Positions 63,800 through 64,000 of a DNA stretch of 64,000 bases are shown here, piece after piece. The position numbers and the translations under genes were made by a program. The stretch covers positions 1-64,000 of IMG/VR virus record IMGVR_UViG_3300025684_000015; one strand, given 5' to 3'. Source of the DNA: a virus. Each line of letters opens with the position of its first letter. Position 1 is the first letter of the stretch. The notes under the pieces are model-generated. The model had not been told where the DNA came from, did not search any database, and saw only the letters and a list, made by a program, of their open reading frames with translations.

Positions 63800-64000
63800 C
63801 CATTATTTTCATATTGTAGTGTTTGACTTTTATTATCTTGAATAAGAAAATTAGTATCAAGCATTTTATTATGAGATCTACCCTCAATAAAAGACTTTAC
63901 TTCCATAGCCATATCTTTTGCTGTAGAAACTGGTACGTTTTGGCAAATGTGATTTAAGTTTGATAAACCACCATGAAGCTGAAAATCATTAGGCAATTTC
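63772..64000 (-). CDS. C-terminal fragment of an unidentified gene (5' end outside window)
   Basis: The frame is open to the right window edge and reads KLPNDFQLHGGLSNLNHICQ, then MAMEVKSFIEGRSHN, ending NGLQLDEFMV. The TTG near the edge is not a convincing start, so the gene probably continues. The last residues LQLDEFM resemble a sliding-clamp-binding tail (Q/LxLDxF). In T4-like phages DNA polymerase gp43 is often upstream of uvsX, but 75 residues do not allow a call. Confidence 0.6.
   Translation of the reverse strand, partial: KLPNDFQLHGGLSNLNHICQNVPVSTAKDMAMEVKSFIEGRSHNKMLDTNFLIQDNKSQTLQYENNGLQLDEFMV

Noticed and set aside
1-64000. CRISPR arrays, insertion sequences, integrase and attachment sites
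   Set aside because: No regularly spaced direct repeats, transposase, or integrase were seen. The only repeats are the regulatory cassettes and one short tandem duplication.

Overview
This window is a 64-kb piece of a T4-like (straboviral/Tevenvirinae-related) myovirus. It is AT-rich and densely packed, and most genes are on the minus strand with ATGA or TAATG overlaps. The T4 core is visible: ssDNA-binding gp32 (cut by the left edge), late-transcription coactivator gp33, RecA-like UvsX, DnaB-like gp41, class Ia ribonucleotide reductase NrdA/NrdB, ThyX, PhoH, a Cas4/MGME1-type exonuclease and a spanin pair. Host-type promoters (TTTACA-17 bp-TATAAT) and T4 late promoters (TATAAATA) both occur. 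A circularly permuted tmRNA gene with tag ANDNFAPQDYALAA, a gene form typical of Alphaproteobacteria, together with TRAP and tripartite-tricarboxylate transport genes, points to a marine alphaproteobacterial host. That host assignment is inference.

Layout. 0-5.4 kb: gp32, gp33, a 372-aa unknown, three tRNAs (Leu-UAA, Pro-UGG, Arg-UCU) and a structured RNA of about 370 nt next to tRNA-Leu. 5.5-13.1 kb: a glycan-type island with DxD and GT25-like glycosyltransferases, polysaccharide pyruvyl transferase, methyltransferase, 2OG oxygenase and cupin. 13.1-24.5 kb: nucleotide and DNA metabolism (deoxyribonucleotidase, ArdC-like domain, exonuclease, PhoH, NrdB, and NrdA with an inserted glutaredoxin), with an epimerase, a radical SAM enzyme and an asparagine-synthetase-like PP-loop protein. 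24.6-36.2 kb: spanins, then small conserved T4-like genes, several of whose products begin with a shared FxxY/F-[IL]xE N-terminus resembling T4 capsid-targeting peptides. These include NMN-adenylyltransferase-like and ligase-like proteins. A 527-aa structural protein follows. 36.2-40.7 kb: early-type genes, a secreted polysaccharide lyase, a SleB-type cell-wall hydrolase and SprT-like proteins.

41.4-53.3 kb is the most unusual part. It encodes TctA and TctB permease subunits, two TctC-like secreted binding proteins, two DctP-like binding proteins without signal peptides, two PP-loop proteins each paired with an unknown partner, 2OG oxygenases and a GNAT enzyme, with the tmRNA at its head. Late promoters sit inside this block, so part of it is probably expressed late. 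53.8-58.6 kb (plus strand): five consecutive secreted or membrane proteins, a thermonuclease, a DUF1353 protein and a coiled-coil membrane protein. 58.5-64 kb (minus): small early genes, then thyX, gp41, a gp40-position gene and uvsX.

Many early units are separated by a recurring minus-strand cassette: CTAAGTTATTGATT element, AATGCACTT hairpin terminator, then the TTTACA/TATAAT promoter. All functional calls come from reading the sequence. No database search was run.
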